Assembly: GCF_000147815.2 (NCBI RefSeq) | Contig: NC_015957.1 | Location: forward strand, 1,736,001 to 1,800,000 | DNA: 64,000 bases | Direction of reading: 5' to 3' | From: Streptomyces violaceusniger Tu 4113 | GTDB taxonomy: Bacteria > Actinomycetota > Actinomycetes > Streptomycetales > Streptomycetaceae | Shown here: in pieces, positions 18,057 through 29,100 of the stretch | How positions within the stretch are numbered: position 1 is the stretch's first letter | How the letters are laid out: every line of letters begins with the position of its first letter | The notes under the pieces: generated by a model | Database searches by the model: none | What the model saw: only the letters and a program-made list of their open reading frames with translations | Told to the model about the DNA's origin: nothing | Translations under genes and position numbers: made by a program

Positions 18057-18353
18057 ATGCCTGGCATCACGCGCGAGGAGGTCGCCCACCTCGCCCGGCT
18101 GGCGCGTCTGGAGCTGAAGGCCGAAGAGCTCGACCACTTCGCCGGACAGCTCGACGACATCATCGGCGCGGTCGCCCGCGTCTCCGAGGTCGCCGACCAA
18201 GACGTACCGCCGACCTCTCACCCGCTGCCGCTGACCAACGTCATGCGCGCGGACGAGGTCCGTCCGTCCCTGACCCCGCAGCAGGCCCTGGCCTGCGCCC
18301 CGGCCCAGGAGCAGCAGCGTTTCAAGGTGCCGCAGATCCTGGGGGAGGAGTGA
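18057..18353 (+). CDS. gatC: Aspartyl/glutamyl-tRNA amidotransferase subunit C
   Basis: 98-residue GatC, which braces GatA against GatB in the amidotransferase making Gln-tRNA(Gln) (and Asn-tRNA(Asn)) from mischarged tRNAs. The sequence [17 protein letters not shown] and the end [10 protein letters not shown] are typical. The ATG at 18057 has GAGGAT eight bases upstream; a longer in-frame ATG at 18000 lacks support. TAGGAT (18011-18016) is a possible -10. The stop overlaps the gatA start as GTGA. Confidence 0.95.
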   Translation: MPGITREEVAHLARLARLELKAEELDHFAGQLDDIIGAVARVSEVADQDVPPTSHPLPLTNVMRADEVRPSLTPQQALACAPAQEQQRFKVPQILGEE

Positions 18354-19852
18354 CCACTGTGACCGACCTGACCAGGCTCACCGCGGCCGAGATCGCCGCC
18401 AGGATCGCCTCCGGCGAGGTCACCGCCGTCGAGGTGACCGAGGCGCATCTGGCCCGTATCGAGGCCGTGGACGAGAAGGTGCACGCCTTCCTGCACGTGG
18501 ACCGTGAGGGGGCGCTCGCCCAGGCGCGCGCCGTCGACGAGAAGCGGGAGCGCGGCGAGGAGCTGGGCCCGCTGGCCGGTGTTCCGCTCGCGCTCAAGGA
18601 CATCTTCACCACCAAGGGGATCCCGACCACGGTCGGTTCCAAGATCCTCGAAGGGTGGATCCCGCCGTACGACGCGACGGTGACCCAGCGGCTGCGGGAC
18701 GCGGACGTGATCATCCTCGGCAAGACCAACATGGACGAGTTCGCCATGGGGTCCTCGACCGAGAACAGCGCGTTCGGTCCCACCGGCAACCCCTGGGACC
18801 TCACCCGTATCCCCGGCGGCTCCGGCGGCGGCTCCTCCGCCTCGCTGGCCTCCTTCCAGGCCCCGCTCGCCATCGGCACCGACACCGGCGGCTCGATCCG
18901 CCAGCCGGCCGCCGTCACCGGCACCGTGGGGGTCAAGCCGACGTACGGCGGGGTCTCCCGCTACGGCATGGTGGCCTTCTCCTCCTCGCTCGACCAGGGC
19001 GGCCCCTGCGCCCGCACCGTGCTGGACGCGGCGCTGCTGCACGAGGTCATCGCCGGGCACGACCCGATGGACTCGACCTCCATCGACGAGCCGGTCCCGG
19101 CCGTCGTCGAGGCCGCGCGCAACGGCAGCGTGCGGGGGATGCGCATCGGCGTCGTCAAGGAGTTCGCGGGCGAGGGCTACCAGGCCGGCGTCATGCAGCG
19201 CTTCAACGAGTCCGTGGAGCTGCTGCGGGAGCTGGGCGCCGAGATCGAGGAGATCTCCTGCCCGTCCTTCGACAAGGCGCTGGCCGCGTACTACCTGATC
19301 GCGCCGTCCGAGTGCTCGTCCAACCTGGCCCGCTTCGACGCCATGCGCTACGGCCTGCGGGTGGGCGACGACGGCACGAAGTCCGCGGAGGAGGTCACCG
19401 CGCTCACCCGCGCGGAGGGCTTCGGCGCGGAGGTCAAGCGGCGGGTCATGCTCGGCACCTACGCGCTCAGCTCCGGCTACTACGACGCGTACTACGGCTC
19501 CGCGCAGAAGGTCCGTACGCTGATCAAGCGTGACTTCGAGAAGGCGTTCGAGCGGGTCGACGTGCTGATCTCGCCGACCACCCCGACCACCGCCTTCCCG
19601 ATCGGCGAGCGCGCCGACGACCCGATGGCGATGTATCTGGCCGACCTCTGCACGATTCCCACCAACCTCGCGGGGAACGCGGCCATGTCACTGCCCTGCG
19701 GTCTGGCGCCGGAGGACGGTCTGCCGGTCGGACTGCAGATCATCGCCCCCGCCATGGCCGACGACCGGCTCTACAAGGTCGGCGCCGCGGTCGAGGCCGC
19801 GCTCGCCGACAAGTGGGGCCACCCGCTGCTCGAGGAGGCACCGTCCCTGTGA
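18350..19852 (+). CDS. gatA: Aspartyl/glutamyl-tRNA amidotransferase subunit A
   Basis: 500 residues of amidase-signature fold. GatA hydrolyses glutamine and channels ammonia to GatB. The catalytic Lys lies in [12 protein letters not shown], and the Ser-Ser of the triad in the glycine/serine-rich [14 protein letters not shown] and [12 protein letters not shown]. The length is normal. The GTG start overlaps the gatC stop, so synthesis of the subunits is coupled. The next gene is the small membrane protein, then gatB. Confidence 0.97.
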   Translation: MTTVTDLTRLTAAEIAARIASGEVTAVEVTEAHLARIEAVDEKVHAFLHVDREGALAQARAVDEKRERGEELGPLAGVPLALKDIFTTKGIPTTVGSKILEGWIPPYDATVTQRLRDADVIILGKTNMDEFAMGSSTENSAFGPTGNPWDLTRIPGGSGGGSSASLASFQAPLAIGTDTGGSIRQPAAVTGTVGVKPTYGGVSRYGMVAFSSSLDQGGPCARTVLDAALLHEVIAGHDPMDSTSIDEPVPAVVEAARNGSVRGMRIGVVKEFAGEGYQAGVMQRFNESVELLRELGAEIEEISCPSFDKALAAYYLIAPSECSSNLARFDAMRYGLRVGDDGTKSAEEVTALTRAEGFGAEVKRRVMLGTYALSSGYYDAYYGSAQKVRTLIKRDFEKAFERVDVLISPTTPTTAFPIGERADDPMAMYLADLCTIPTNLAGNAAMSLPCGLAPEDGLPVGLQIIAPAMADDRLYKVGAAVEAALADKWGHPLLEEAPSL

Positions 19853-19940
19853 GCGACGCACGCGCGGCCGCCGGGCCGCGGATGACGTTGACAGCCGCAC
19901 CTCTGCGCCGCGTGGGCGGAGAAGCGAACGGAGAGACACT

Positions 19941-20180
19941 ATGAGTGCGATCAAGAAGGCCAAGGGCTTCAAGAAGTCCCGGCCCGGCACCTACCTGTCC
20001 ATCGCGGGCTCGCTGTTCGGAGCGGTCAGCGTGGCGAAGCAGGTCAAGAAGGCCCGCTTCGAGAACGACAAGCTGCAGCTGGCCGACGCGGTGGTCTCGG
20101 CCGCCGCCATCGTCACCGGCGTCGCCCTGCTCGTCCGCGAGCTCAAGCGCATGGGCGACGACGACGTCCTCGCGGACTGA
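19941..20180 (+). CDS. Small conserved membrane-associated protein between gatA and gatB
   Basis: 79 residues with a basic N-terminus (MSAIKKAKGFKKSRPGTYL), two hydrophobic stretches (SIAGSLFGAVSVA and VVSAAAIVTGVALLV) and an acidic end. The function is unknown; I recall a homologue at the same place in other Streptomyces, which suggests real conservation. GGAGAG precedes the ATG. It lies 15 bases before gatB in the same operon. Confidence 0.8.
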   Translation: MSAIKKAKGFKKSRPGTYLSIAGSLFGAVSVAKQVKKARFENDKLQLADAVVSAAAIVTGVALLVRELKRMGDDDVLAD

Positions 20181-20195
20181 GAGGTTAGTTTTTCC

Positions 20196-21701
20196 GTGAC
20201 CGTCACTGAACTGGTGTCGTACGAGGACGCCCTGGCCGCCTACGACCCCGTGATGGGGCTCGAGGTGCATGTCGAGCTCGGCACCAAGACCAAGATGTTC
20301 TGCGGGTGCTCCACGGCGCTGGGCGCCGAGCCCAACACGCAGACCTGCCCCACCTGCCTCGGCATGCCCGGCTCGCTCCCGGTGGTCAACGCGACCGGTG
20401 TCGAGTCCGCCATCAAGATCGGGCTCGCACTCAACTGCGAGATCGCCGAATGGTGCCGCTTCGCCCGGAAGAACTACTTCTATCCGGACATGCCGAAGAA
20501 CTTCCAGACGTCGCAGTACGACGAGCCGATCGCCTACAACGGCTATCTGGACGTCGACGTCGACGGGGAGGTCTTCCGCGTCGAGATCGAGCGCGCCCAT
20601 ATGGAAGAGGACACCGGCAAGTCCACCCATGTGGGTGGCGCGACCGGCCGTATCCAAGGCGCCCAGCACTCCCTGCTCGACTACAACCGGGCCGGTATCC
20701 CGCTGATCGAGATCGTCACCAAGCCGATCGTCGGCGCCGGGGAGAAGGCCCCGGAGATCGCCAAGGCGTATGTGACCGAGCTGCGCGAACTCATCAAGTC
20801 GCTCGGGGTCTCCGAGGCGCGGATGGAAATGGGCCAGATGCGCTGCGATGTGAACCTGTCGCTGCGCCCGCGGGGCGTCGAGAAGTTCGGCACCCGCTCC
20901 GAGACCAAGAACGTCAACTCGCTGCGATCGGTCGAGCGGGCCGTGCGCTTCGAGGTCCAGCGCCATGCCGCGGTGCTGGACGACGGTGGCACGATCATCC
21001 AGGAGACCCGTCACTTCCACGAGGAGGACGGCTCCACCACCTCCGGCCGGGTCAAGGAGGAGGCCGAGGACTACCGCTACTTCCCCGAGCCCGACCTGGT
21101 GCCGGTCGCCCCCACCCGTGCCTGGGTGGAGGAGCTGCGCGGCGGGCTTCCCGAGCTGCCGCGGGTGTACCGCAACCGGCTGCGCGAGGAGTGGGGCCTG
21201 TCCCGGCACGAGATGCAGTCGGTGCTCAACGCGGGCGCGATCGACCTGATCACCGCCACCATCGACGAGGGCGCCCCGGCCGACCAGGCCCGTAAGTGGT
21301 GGATGGGCGAGCTGGCCCGCCGCGCCAACGAGGACGGGGTGGAGCTCGCGGCGCTGCCGATCACTCCGTCGCAGGTCGCCCGGGTGTGCGCGCTGGTCAA
21401 GGAGGGTTCGCTCAACGACAAGCTGGCCCGCCAGACGATCGAGGGCGTCCTCGCGGGCGAGGGCGGCCCGGACGAGGTCGTCACCGAGCGCGGGCTGAAG
21501 GTCGTCTCGGACGAGGGTGCGCTCGGCACCGCCGTGGACGAGGCGATCGCGGCCAACGCGGCCATCGCCGACAAGATCCGCGGCGGCAAGGTCGCGGCGG
21601 CGGGTGCGCTGGTCGGCGCGGTCATGAAGGCCACGCGCGGCCAGGCGGACGCGGCGCGGGTGCGTGAGCTGATCCTGGAGAAGCTGGGCGTCGAGGGCTG
21701 A
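20196..21701 (+). CDS. gatB: Aspartyl/glutamyl-tRNA amidotransferase subunit B
   Basis: 501 residues. GatB phosphorylates the mischarged Glu/Asp and amidates it with ammonia from GatA. The cradle domain opens with [18 protein letters not shown]; the two CxC/CxxC pairs (FCGC and CPTC) indicate a zinc site. The C-terminal YqeY-like tail ([21 protein letters not shown]) recognises tRNA. The start is GTG 20196, preceded by AGAGG. A perfect 18-bp hairpin follows. Confidence 0.97.
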   Translation: MTVTELVSYEDALAAYDPVMGLEVHVELGTKTKMFCGCSTALGAEPNTQTCPTCLGMPGSLPVVNATGVESAIKIGLALNCEIAEWCRFARKNYFYPDMPKNFQTSQYDEPIAYNGYLDVDVDGEVFRVEIERAHMEEDTGKSTHVGGATGRIQGAQHSLLDYNRAGIPLIEIVTKPIVGAGEKAPEIAKAYVTELRELIKSLGVSEARMEMGQMRCDVNLSLRPRGVEKFGTRSETKNVNSLRSVERAVRFEVQRHAAVLDDGGTIIQETRHFHEEDGSTTSGRVKEEAEDYRYFPEPDLVPVAPTRAWVEELRGGLPELPRVYRNRLREEWGLSRHEMQSVLNAGAIDLITATIDEGAPADQARKWWMGELARRANEDGVELAALPITPSQVARVCALVKEGSLNDKLARQTIEGVLAGEGGPDEVVTERGLKVVSDEGALGTAVDEAIAANAAIADKIRGGKVAAAGALVGAVMKATRGQADAARVRELILEKLGVEG

Positions 21702-21721
21702 CGTTCGTCCGTTGTGTCCAT

Positions 21722-21761
21722 GACGGCGGCGGGGTGCGCGAGGGCGCACCCCGCCGCCGTC
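21722..21761 (+). terminator. 18-bp perfect hairpin after gatB
   Basis: GACGGCGGCGGGGTGCGC (21722-21739), loop GAGG, then its exact complement (21744-21761). It lies 20 bases after the gatB stop and probably ends the gat operon; there is no T-run. Confidence 0.8.
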
Positions 21762-21789
21762 GTATGTGCCCCTCAGCGGATCGGTGGAC

Positions 21790-21917
21790 GTCGGCTGCGG
21801 TTCGAAAGGCGCCCTGAAGGGGCGCGGGGCTGTGTCGATGTGCGGCTCCGCCGCGTGGGCGTGGCCGACCACGACGGCGCCGCAGACGATCGACGGCATC
21901 TCGAGGCACGTCCAGCG
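21790..21917. repeat. Intergenic repeat, copy B
   Basis: The same blocks as copy A at 12074-12175: GTCGGCTGCGG, GGCGCCCTGAAGGGGCGC, CCACGACGGCGCCGCAGACG and CACGTCCAGCG. Copy B has about 26 extra bases in the middle, including the hairpin GCGGCTCCGCCGC. It lies between the gatB terminator and the convergent M81 gene. Confidence 0.75.
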
Positions 21918-21921
21918 GAGC

Positions 21922-23433
21922 TCAGAGCAGTAGCGGCTCCAGATGCGGGACCTCGAACCCCTCGTCGTCGAACGGGTACAGCGGCCGCGCGAGGCGCCGA
22001 TGGCCCAGGCGCGCAAGATCCTGGTCGACGCCGCCGGGGGTGAGCGCGAGCCGCCAGTCCGCCGCCAGGTCGTGCAGCTCGGGCTCCAGATAGCCGATCT
22101 TGACGACGACGAGGTCATGGTCGCGCGGGTCCAGCTCGCCGAAGTCGGCCAGCGTGTGGAACGGTTTGCGGCGGCTGACCAGGACCACCGTGACGCCCCC
22201 GTGCCGCACCGCCGCGAGATCCCCGCCGACGGGGTCGTCCCGGCGCAGGGCCACCACCTCGCCGGTCAGCTCGCAGGGCTCGGCGTGGTCCGCCGTCCCC
22301 TGGCTGATCCCGCCGCCGACGCGGAGCCGGACCGTCGCGCCCGGCCCGGCGGCGAAGCACTCCGCGACCGCCGCCGGATCGGTGATCCCGGGGTGCAGGG
22401 CGGTGGCGCGGCCGGTGGCCAGATCCTCGCTGGCCAGCAACCGGCCGAGCATATAGGCGAGGTCCCCGGCGCCTCCGGCCGTGGGATTGTCGCCGGAGTC
22501 GCTGATCAGGAAGGGGCGGGCGGAGGAGGCGACGGCCTCGGCGATGCACGCGTCGGCGCCGCCGGTGGGGCCGACGAAGGCGAAGTCGCGGCGCATATCC
22601 CAGTACTCGCGGGCCAGCGAGCGGGTCTGCTCGACCGCGAGCACGGGGTCGTCGCCGGTCACCACCACGGCCGCCCGGCAGCGCGGCTCGTCCGCCCAGG
22701 CGTAGCCCACCCAGATCGCCGCGTCCACGACACCGTCCATCGATTCCACGGCGGCCAGCCGCCCGTACAGCGATTTGGCGGGCTCCAGACGGGTGCTGGT
22801 GCGCTCACCGGGCAGCAGCACCGGGATCTGCACCCAGGCGAGATGCGGGCGGCCCCGGCCGCAGTCGAGGCGCTCCACCAGCTTGCGGGCGGCGCGCTCG
22901 CGGGTCTCCCAGGCGTCCTCGTGGGGGGCGAGGCGGTGGGCGGTGACCAGATCGAGCCGGCCGGCGAAGCGGCGGGAGACATTGCCGTGCGGATCCATGG
23001 CGGCGGAGATCAGCGCGCCGGGCCCGATCGCTTCCCGTACGGCCTCGGTGAGATCGCCCTCGGCGTCCTCCAGGCCCACCACGCTCATCGCGCCGTGGAT
23101 GTCGTAGACCAGCCCGTCGAGCGGACCGGCCCGGCGCAGCCGCTCGATCAGCTCGCCCTTGATCCGGTCGTAGGTCTCGCGCTCGACCGGGCCGCCGGGG
23201 AGCGCGACGGCGTGGAGCAGGGGCACCCACTCGGCGCGGCCGGCCAGATCGCCGTCCGGCCGGGTCCAGGCATAGCGGTCCAGCAGCTCCGTGTCGCGGA
23301 TGACGCGGAAGTCATCGTAGGCGGTGCGGTGCGGGCTGAAGGTGCTGGACTCGATGTGCATACCGCCGATGCCGATACGCGGGCGGCGGCCTCGGGACGC
23401 GGCAGGAGTCATGCTCTCCGACTTCCCGCTCAT
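21922..23433 (-). CDS. M81-family (MlrC-like) metallopeptidase
   Basis: 503 residues of the MlrC/microcystin-degradation family (DUF1485 and MlrC C-terminal). Conserved metal-site segments are GGMHIESSTFSP, VYDIHGAMSV and SAAMDPHGNVS; the middle has LISDSGDNPTAGGAGD. Despite the name, most actinobacterial members have no known substrate and are unlikely to be for microcystin; they may hydrolyse amides or peptides. ATG 23433 is used; ATG 23412 is an alternative. The gene is convergent with gatB and divergent from the MMPL exporter, with which it might share a regulator. Confidence 0.85.
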   Translation of the reverse strand: MSGKSESMTPAASRGRRPRIGIGGMHIESSTFSPHRTAYDDFRVIRDTELLDRYAWTRPDGDLAGRAEWVPLLHAVALPGGPVERETYDRIKGELIERLRRAGPLDGLVYDIHGAMSVVGLEDAEGDLTEAVREAIGPGALISAAMDPHGNVSRRFAGRLDLVTAHRLAPHEDAWETRERAARKLVERLDCGRGRPHLAWVQIPVLLPGERTSTRLEPAKSLYGRLAAVESMDGVVDAAIWVGYAWADEPRCRAAVVVTGDDPVLAVEQTRSLAREYWDMRRDFAFVGPTGGADACIAEAVASSARPFLISDSGDNPTAGGAGDLAYMLGRLLASEDLATGRATALHPGITDPAAVAECFAAGPGATVRLRVGGGISQGTADHAEPCELTGEVVALRRDDPVGGDLAAVRHGGVTVVLVSRRKPFHTLADFGELDPRDHDLVVVKIGYLEPELHDLAADWRLALTPGGVDQDLARLGHRRLARPLYPFDDEGFEVPHLEPLLL

Positions 23434-23540
23434 TCATGTGGTGAAGCCCACAAAGGGGACAAAGGATCTTATCTGCCTGACAGAGTGCTCAGGTCACAAC
23501 CACATCACGTCGCCCCTGGCGCCCGAACCGGAAGGCAGCC

Positions 23541-25805
23541 ATGGCCGCACTCGCCCGCTGGTGTCTCAGGCGCCGCGCCATCGTCATCGCGCTGTGGCTG
23601 GCCGCCTTCGCGGGGGTCGCCGCGGCGGCGGCCGTGACCGGGTCCGCGTACTCGAACGACTACGACATCCCCGGCACCGACTCCTCCAAGGCCACCGCCC
23701 TGCTGGAACGGCGGCTGCCCGACCGGGCGGGGGACAGCGACACCATCGTCTGGCACACCAAGGACGGCGCGGGCACCGTACGCGCGCCGGGGGTCGAGCG
23801 GCGGATGACGGCGGCGCTGCGGCAGGTCCCGGACCTGCCCGGCGTCGCTTCCGTGACCGGCCCCTACGGCACCGATGACACCAGCCGGATCAGCGCCGAC
23901 CAGCACACCGCATACGCCACCGTGGCCTTCCGCAAACCCGCCGCCGACCTGGGCGAGGCCGAAGTGCGCCGGGTGCTGGACACGGTGCGCTCCGCCGCCT
24001 CCGGGGTTCGGGGCCTGGAGGTCGAGATGGGCGGCGTGGGCGCCGGGCTCACCGAGCGGACCGGACCCGCCCATCTGAGCGAGGCCATCGGGGTCGGCGT
24101 GGCCGCCGTCGTCCTCTTCCTCGCCTTCGGCTCGCTCGCGGCGACGCTGCTGCCGATCGCCACCGCGCTCATCGGCGTCGGCACCGCGTACGCGGCCATC
24201 GGGCTGCTCGGCCACGCCCTGACCATCGCCGACTTCGCGCCCATGCTCGGCATGCTGATCGGCCTCGGCGTGGGGATCGATTACGCGCTGTTCATCGTCA
24301 CCCGGCACCGCAGGGGGCTGCGGCGGGGGCTGTCGGTCGAACAGGCCGCACAGCGCGCGGTGGTCACCTCGGGGCGCGCGGTGGTGTTCGCGGGGGCGAC
24401 CGTCTGTCTCGCGCTCCTCGGCATGCTGGTCCTGCGGCTGTCCTTCCTCAACGGGGTGGCGGTCGCGGCGGCGCTCACCGTCGCCCTTACGGTCGCCGCC
24501 TCGCTCACCCTGCTGCCCGCGCTGCTCGGGCTGATCGGCATGCGGGCCCTCAGCCGGCGGGAGCGCAGCCGGCTGGCCGAGCGGGGGCCGGAAGCCACGG
24601 CGGCCAAGGGCCTGTGCGCCCGCTGGGCGGTCTGCGTCGAACGCCGCCCCAAGCTGCTGGGGGCCGCCGCGGCCGCCCTCATCGCGCTGCTCGCGCTCCC
24701 CACCTTCTCCCTCCACCTGGGCACCTCTGATCAGGGCAACGGCCCCTCGGCCTCGACCACGAGGCGTGCGTACGACCTGCTGGCCGATGGGTTCGGGCCA
24801 GGTTTCAACGGGCCGTTGACGCTGATGGGCAGCATCGACGGGGCCGACGACCGTATGGCCTTCACCCAACTGCCCAAGGTCCTGCGCACCATCGACGGGG
24901 TCGCCTCGGTGAGCGCCGCGGACCTGGACGGGGGCGGCGACACCGGCGTCATCACGGTCGTCCCCAAGACGGCACCGCAGTCGCGGGCCACCTCCGACCT
25001 CGTCGGACGGCTGCGCGCCGAGGTGCTGCCCCAGGCCGAGGAGGGCAGCTCGCTGCGGGTGTACGTCGGCGGGCTGACCGCGGGCTACGACGACTTCGCC
25101 GCGGTGATCGTCAGCAAGCTGCCGCTGTTCGTGGGGGTGGTGGTGGCGTTGGGATGTGTGCTGCTGCTGCTCGCGTTCCGCAGCATCGGCATCCCGATCA
25201 AGGCGGCGGTCATGAATGTGGCCGCCGTCGCGTCGTCCTTCGGCGTGGTGGTCGCGATCTTCCAATGGGGCTGGGGGAGCGAACTGCTGGGGCTGGGCAG
25301 GGCGGGCCCGATCGAGCCCTTCCTGCCGGTGATCATGGTGTCGGTGCTCTTCGGGCTCTCCATGGACTACCAGGTCTTCCTGGTCAGCCGGATGTACGAG
25401 GAGTGGCGGCGCACCCGCGACAACCGCACGGCGGTCCGGGTGGGGCTCGCCGAGACCAGCCGGGTCATCAACTCCGCGGCCGTCATCATGATCGCGGTCT
25501 TCTCGGCGTTCGTGCTGAGCGGCGACCGGATCATCGCCATGTTCGGCATCGGGCTGGCGGCCGCGGTCGCCCTGGACGCCTTCGTCCTCCGTACGCTCCT
25601 GGTGCCCGCCCTGATGCATCTGCTCGGGGGCGCCAACTGGTGGCTGCCGGGCCGGCTGGAGCGGCTGCTGCCGAAGATCAGCATCGAGGCGGAGGGCGAG
25701 GGAGAGGGTCGGGCCGCTGGATCGGTGCCGGGGCCGGTGTCGCTGCCGGGACAGTCGGGGAGCGGGGCGGCGCGGGCCGGTACGGCGCGGTCGCCGGTTC
25801 CCTAA
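23541..25805 (+). CDS. MMPL-family (RND-type) membrane transporter
   Basis: 754 residues with the MMPL layout: one N-terminal membrane helix (ALWLAAFAGVAAAAAV), a ~150-residue extracytoplasmic loop, a bundle of five helices containing GLGVGIDYALFIVTRHR, a second loop, and a second bundle with GLSMDYQVFLVSRMYEEW. The paired Asp residues in GIDY and SMDY are the proton-relay positions. Homologues export lipids or secondary metabolites; the cargo here is unknown. The ATG follows GGAAGG. The C-terminus is a Gly/Ala-rich cytoplasmic tail. Confidence 0.92.
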   Translation: MAALARWCLRRRAIVIALWLAAFAGVAAAAAVTGSAYSNDYDIPGTDSSKATALLERRLPDRAGDSDTIVWHTKDGAGTVRAPGVERRMTAALRQVPDLPGVASVTGPYGTDDTSRISADQHTAYATVAFRKPAADLGEAEVRRVLDTVRSAASGVRGLEVEMGGVGAGLTERTGPAHLSEAIGVGVAAVVLFLAFGSLAATLLPIATALIGVGTAYAAIGLLGHALTIADFAPMLGMLIGLGVGIDYALFIVTRHRRGLRRGLSVEQAAQRAVVTSGRAVVFAGATVCLALLGMLVLRLSFLNGVAVAAALTVALTVAASLTLLPALLGLIGMRALSRRERSRLAERGPEATAAKGLCARWAVCVERRPKLLGAAAAALIALLALPTFSLHLGTSDQGNGPSASTTRRAYDLLADGFGPGFNGPLTLMGSIDGADDRMAFTQLPKVLRTIDGVASVSAADLDGGGDTGVITVVPKTAPQSRATSDLVGRLRAEVLPQAEEGSSLRVYVGGLTAGYDDFAAVIVSKLPLFVGVVVALGCVLLLLAFRSIGIPIKAAVMNVAAVASSFGVVVAIFQWGWGSELLGLGRAGPIEPFLPVIMVSVLFGLSMDYQVFLVSRMYEEWRRTRDNRTAVRVGLAETSRVINSAAVIMIAVFSAFVLSGDRIIAMFGIGLAAAVALDAFVLRTLLVPALMHLLGGANWWLPGRLERLLPKISIEAEGEGEGRAAGSVPGPVSLPGQSGSGAARAGTARSPVP

Positions 25806-25840
25806 GGAGCCCTCCCTACCCCCTAAGGACCCTCCTCCGC

Positions 25841-25859
25841 CCTGAGGACCTTCCTCAGG
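25841..25859 (+). terminator. Hairpin after the MMPL gene
   Basis: CCTGAGGA (25841-25848) and TCCTCAGG (25852-25859) pair perfectly over a 3-base loop, 36 bases after the stop. The area also holds several CCTAAGGA/CCTGAGGA units. No T-run, so termination is only likely. Confidence 0.5.
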
Positions 25860-25994
25860 CTTCCTCAGCCGTGCGGGCAGGGGGCCTAAGGCCCTGGGCC
25901 GAGCGAAGATCAGGCAGCTTCCCGATGTGCCGGACCCTCCTGGGCGACGAGAGTGGACGCATTCCACGAGACCCTCGTCACCAGGGAGAACACC

Positions 25995-26186
25995 ATGCTG
26001 CACCACGAGTTGCATCGGATCCGCGAGGCCGAGTTGCTGCGGGAGGCCGCCGCTCACCGGTTGGTCCGGGAGGCGGTGGAGGCGTCCGGCGGCCGGTCGG
26101 CCGGGCGTGAGTCCGGAGGGCGGGTGAGGCCGGTCCGGCGGTGGCGCGGCCATCGCTCACCGCGGTCGTACCGCACGGCGGCCTGA
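25995..26186 (+). CDS. Small basic protein preceding the LuxR-type regulator
   Basis: 63 residues from ATG 25995 (CAGGGAGAA upstream), or 77 from ATG 25953. The N-terminal half MLHHELHRIREAELLREAAAH is an amphipathic, charge-alternating helix; the tail is Arg-rich. The family is unrecognised. The stop lies 13 bases before the regulator start and its ribosome site, so the two are probably cotranscribed and coupled. Confidence 0.6.
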   Translation: MLHHELHRIREAELLREAAAHRLVREAVEASGGRSAGRESGGRVRPVRRWRGHRSPRSYRTAA

Positions 26187-26199
26187 GGGAGGCCGGGCC

Positions 26200-29100
26200 G
26201 TGCGGCTCGTCATGGGGGCCGGGGCGGGAGCCCAAGCAGTGGGAGCCGAGGCAGCGGGAGCCTGGGCGGCGGGTGCCGGAAAAGCCGGTGCCGCGGTGTC
26301 AGTGCCCTATGCGATGCTCGAAGACGTGCACACCACGTCTGTCAGCCCGGTGTTCGTGGGCCGCGCCCAGGAGTTGGCCGCCCTCGAGGACGCGCTCGCC
26401 CGCGCCACCGCGGGCGAGCCGCAGGTGCTGCTGATCGGTGGGGAGGCGGGGGTCGGCAAGACCCGGCTCATCGACGAGTTCCTGGCCTCGGCCGTGGCCG
26501 CGGGGGCGGTCGCGGCGGTCGGCGGCTGTGTGGAAATCGGCGCCGACGGGCTGCCGTTCGCGCCTGTGTCCACCGTGCTGCGCTCACTGCGCCGCAAACT
26601 GGGCACCGAGCTGGACGGGGCCGCCGCCGGACAGGAGGGCGAACTGGCCCGGCTGCTGCCCGAGTTGGGCGAGACCGCCCGCGCGTCCCACGACGGGGAC
26701 GGCCGGGCCCGGCTCTTCGAGCTCACCGTACGGCTGCTGGAGCGGCTGGCCGCGGAGCGCACCCTCGTCGTCGCCATCGAGGATCTGCACTGGGCCGACC
26801 GCTCCACCCGCGAACTGCTCGGCTATCTCTTCCGCTCGCTGCTCAGCGCCCGGCTGCTGGTCGTGGCCACCTACCGCTCCGACGACATCCACCGCCGCCA
26901 TCCGCTGCGCCCCTTCCTGGCCGAGGTGGACCGGATGCGCGAGGTGCGGCGCATCGAGGTGTCCCGCTTCACCCGGGGCGAGGTGCACGCCCAGCTCACC
27001 GGGATCAACGGGGCCGAGCCGGAGCGCGACCTGGTCGACCGGATCTTCAAGCGCAGCGACGGCAACGCCTTCTTCGTGGAGGAGATCGCCCGCTCCCTCA
27101 ACGAGGGCTGCAGCACCGGGCTCAGCGAATCCCTGCGCGATCTGCTGCTGGTGCGGGTCGAGGCGCTGCCCGAGGAGGCGCAGGGCGTGGTGCGGATCCT
27201 CGCCGAGGGCGGCTCCTCCGTGGAGTACGAACTGCTGCGCGCGGTCGCCCGGCTGGGCGAGGACGAGCTGATCGACGCGTTGCGGGCCGCGGTCGGGGCG
27301 AACATCCTGCGCCCCACGTCCGACGACAGCGGCTACCGCTTCCGGCATGCGCTGATGCGCGAGGCCGTCGTCGACGATCTGCTGCCCGGGGAGCGCTCCC
27401 GCCTCAACCGGCGCTTCGCACAGGCCCTGGAGGCCGAGCCCGCGCTGGTGCGGGCCGATGAGCGGGCCGCCCGGCTGGCCAGCTACTGGTACTACGCCCA
27501 CGACCCCGCCAAGGCCCTGCCCGCCGTGCTCCAGGCGTCCGTCGAGGCCCGGCGGCGGTACGCCCACGCGGAGCAGTTGCGGCTGCTGGAGCGGGCCATG
27601 GAGCTGTGGGAGGACGCCCCCGAGGAGATACGGGAGGCGCAGCGGCCCGTGGACTACGCCGAGGTGTACCCCGCCTGCGGCTGTGAGGACCAGGCGCTGC
27701 GCCAGCTCGATCTGCTCGCCGAGGTGGTGGTGGCCGCGCATATGTCCGGGCAGCGGGAGCGGGCGCTGGCCGTCGCCAAGCGGGCACTGCGGGCGCTGGA
27801 CGGAAGCGGTGACGACCCTTTGCGGGCCGCCTGGTTCTGGACCCAGCAGTCCAAGCTGATGGAGGGCCTGGCACGCGGGGACGGCTGGGCGGAGCTGAGC
27901 CGTGCCCAGGAGCTGGTGCGCGGGCTGCCGCCGTCCCCCGTGCACGCCGACGTCATGGCGCACGTGGCGGGCTGGACGATGACCCACCGGCCCGGGCCGG
28001 AGGGCCTGGCGGCCGCCGAACGGGCGGTGGAGCTGGCCCGGATGGTCGGCGCCGAGAGCACGGAGCTGAACGCCCGGCTGACGCTGGGCTACTTCACCGG
28101 TGACTCCGGCGACATCGAGCGCGGGCTGGCCGAGATGCGCGAGGTCTGCAGACAGGCCGTGGCCCTCGGCGACGTCAGCGTCCTGGGGCGGTGCTATGTC
28201 AATCTCGCCTCGGCGCTGGAGGGGGTCGGCCGGTCGGTCGAGGCGGTGGAGACCGCCGAGGAGGGCGCCCGGATCCTGGACCGCGTCGGCCTGGTGGACT
28301 CCCGGGCCTGGCTGTACGGGAATCTGGCCGAGTCGCTGTTCTCCCTGGGCCGCTGGGACGAGGCGGAGGCGGCGGCCCGGAAGACCCGGCGGCTCGCCCT
28401 CGGCACCAAGCCGCATGGCACCGCCGCCAACCGGCTCGCTGAACTGGCGCTGGCGCGCGGCGAGTGGGACACGGCGGAGCGCGAGCTGGCCGCCGCCCGG
28501 GAGCACTACGGCGCCCACAACACCGAACCGCAGTACACCCTCCAGGTCGCGGGCCGGGTCATCGAACTCGCGGCGGCACGCGGCCGGATCCTGGAGGTCC
28601 GGGCCGTGCTGGACCAGGTCGTGGAGGCCGGTTTCCCGCCCGGGCTGCAGCGCTACGCCTGGCCGCTGCTGTACACGGCCGCCGCGGCCGAGTCGGCCGC
28701 GCGCGGACTGCCCACGGCCGAGCCGGGCCGGGGCGAGGCGCTGGCCCGGCTCCGGGCCGCCGCGAAGCGGGTGGCCCAGCCCGTGCCGGTATGGCGGGCC
28801 TACGCGGCGATGCTCCAGGCCGAACGGGAGCGCGCCGAGGGCCGGGACCGGCCCGACCTCTGGGGCGAGGCCACGGACGCCTTCGCCGCGCTGGACCGCC
28901 CGTATCCGCTGGCCCGCGCCCGCCACCGCTGGGCGGAGGCGCTGCTCACCCCCGGCCAGGGCGCCCCGGCCCAGGCCGATCGCGAGCACGCCGCCGAACT
29001 GCTCGTCCAGGCGCATGCCGTGGCCGAGTGGCTGGGCGCCCGCCCGCTGCGCGAGGAGATCGAGCTGCTGGCCCGGCGCGCCCGGCTGCCCCTGGCGTCC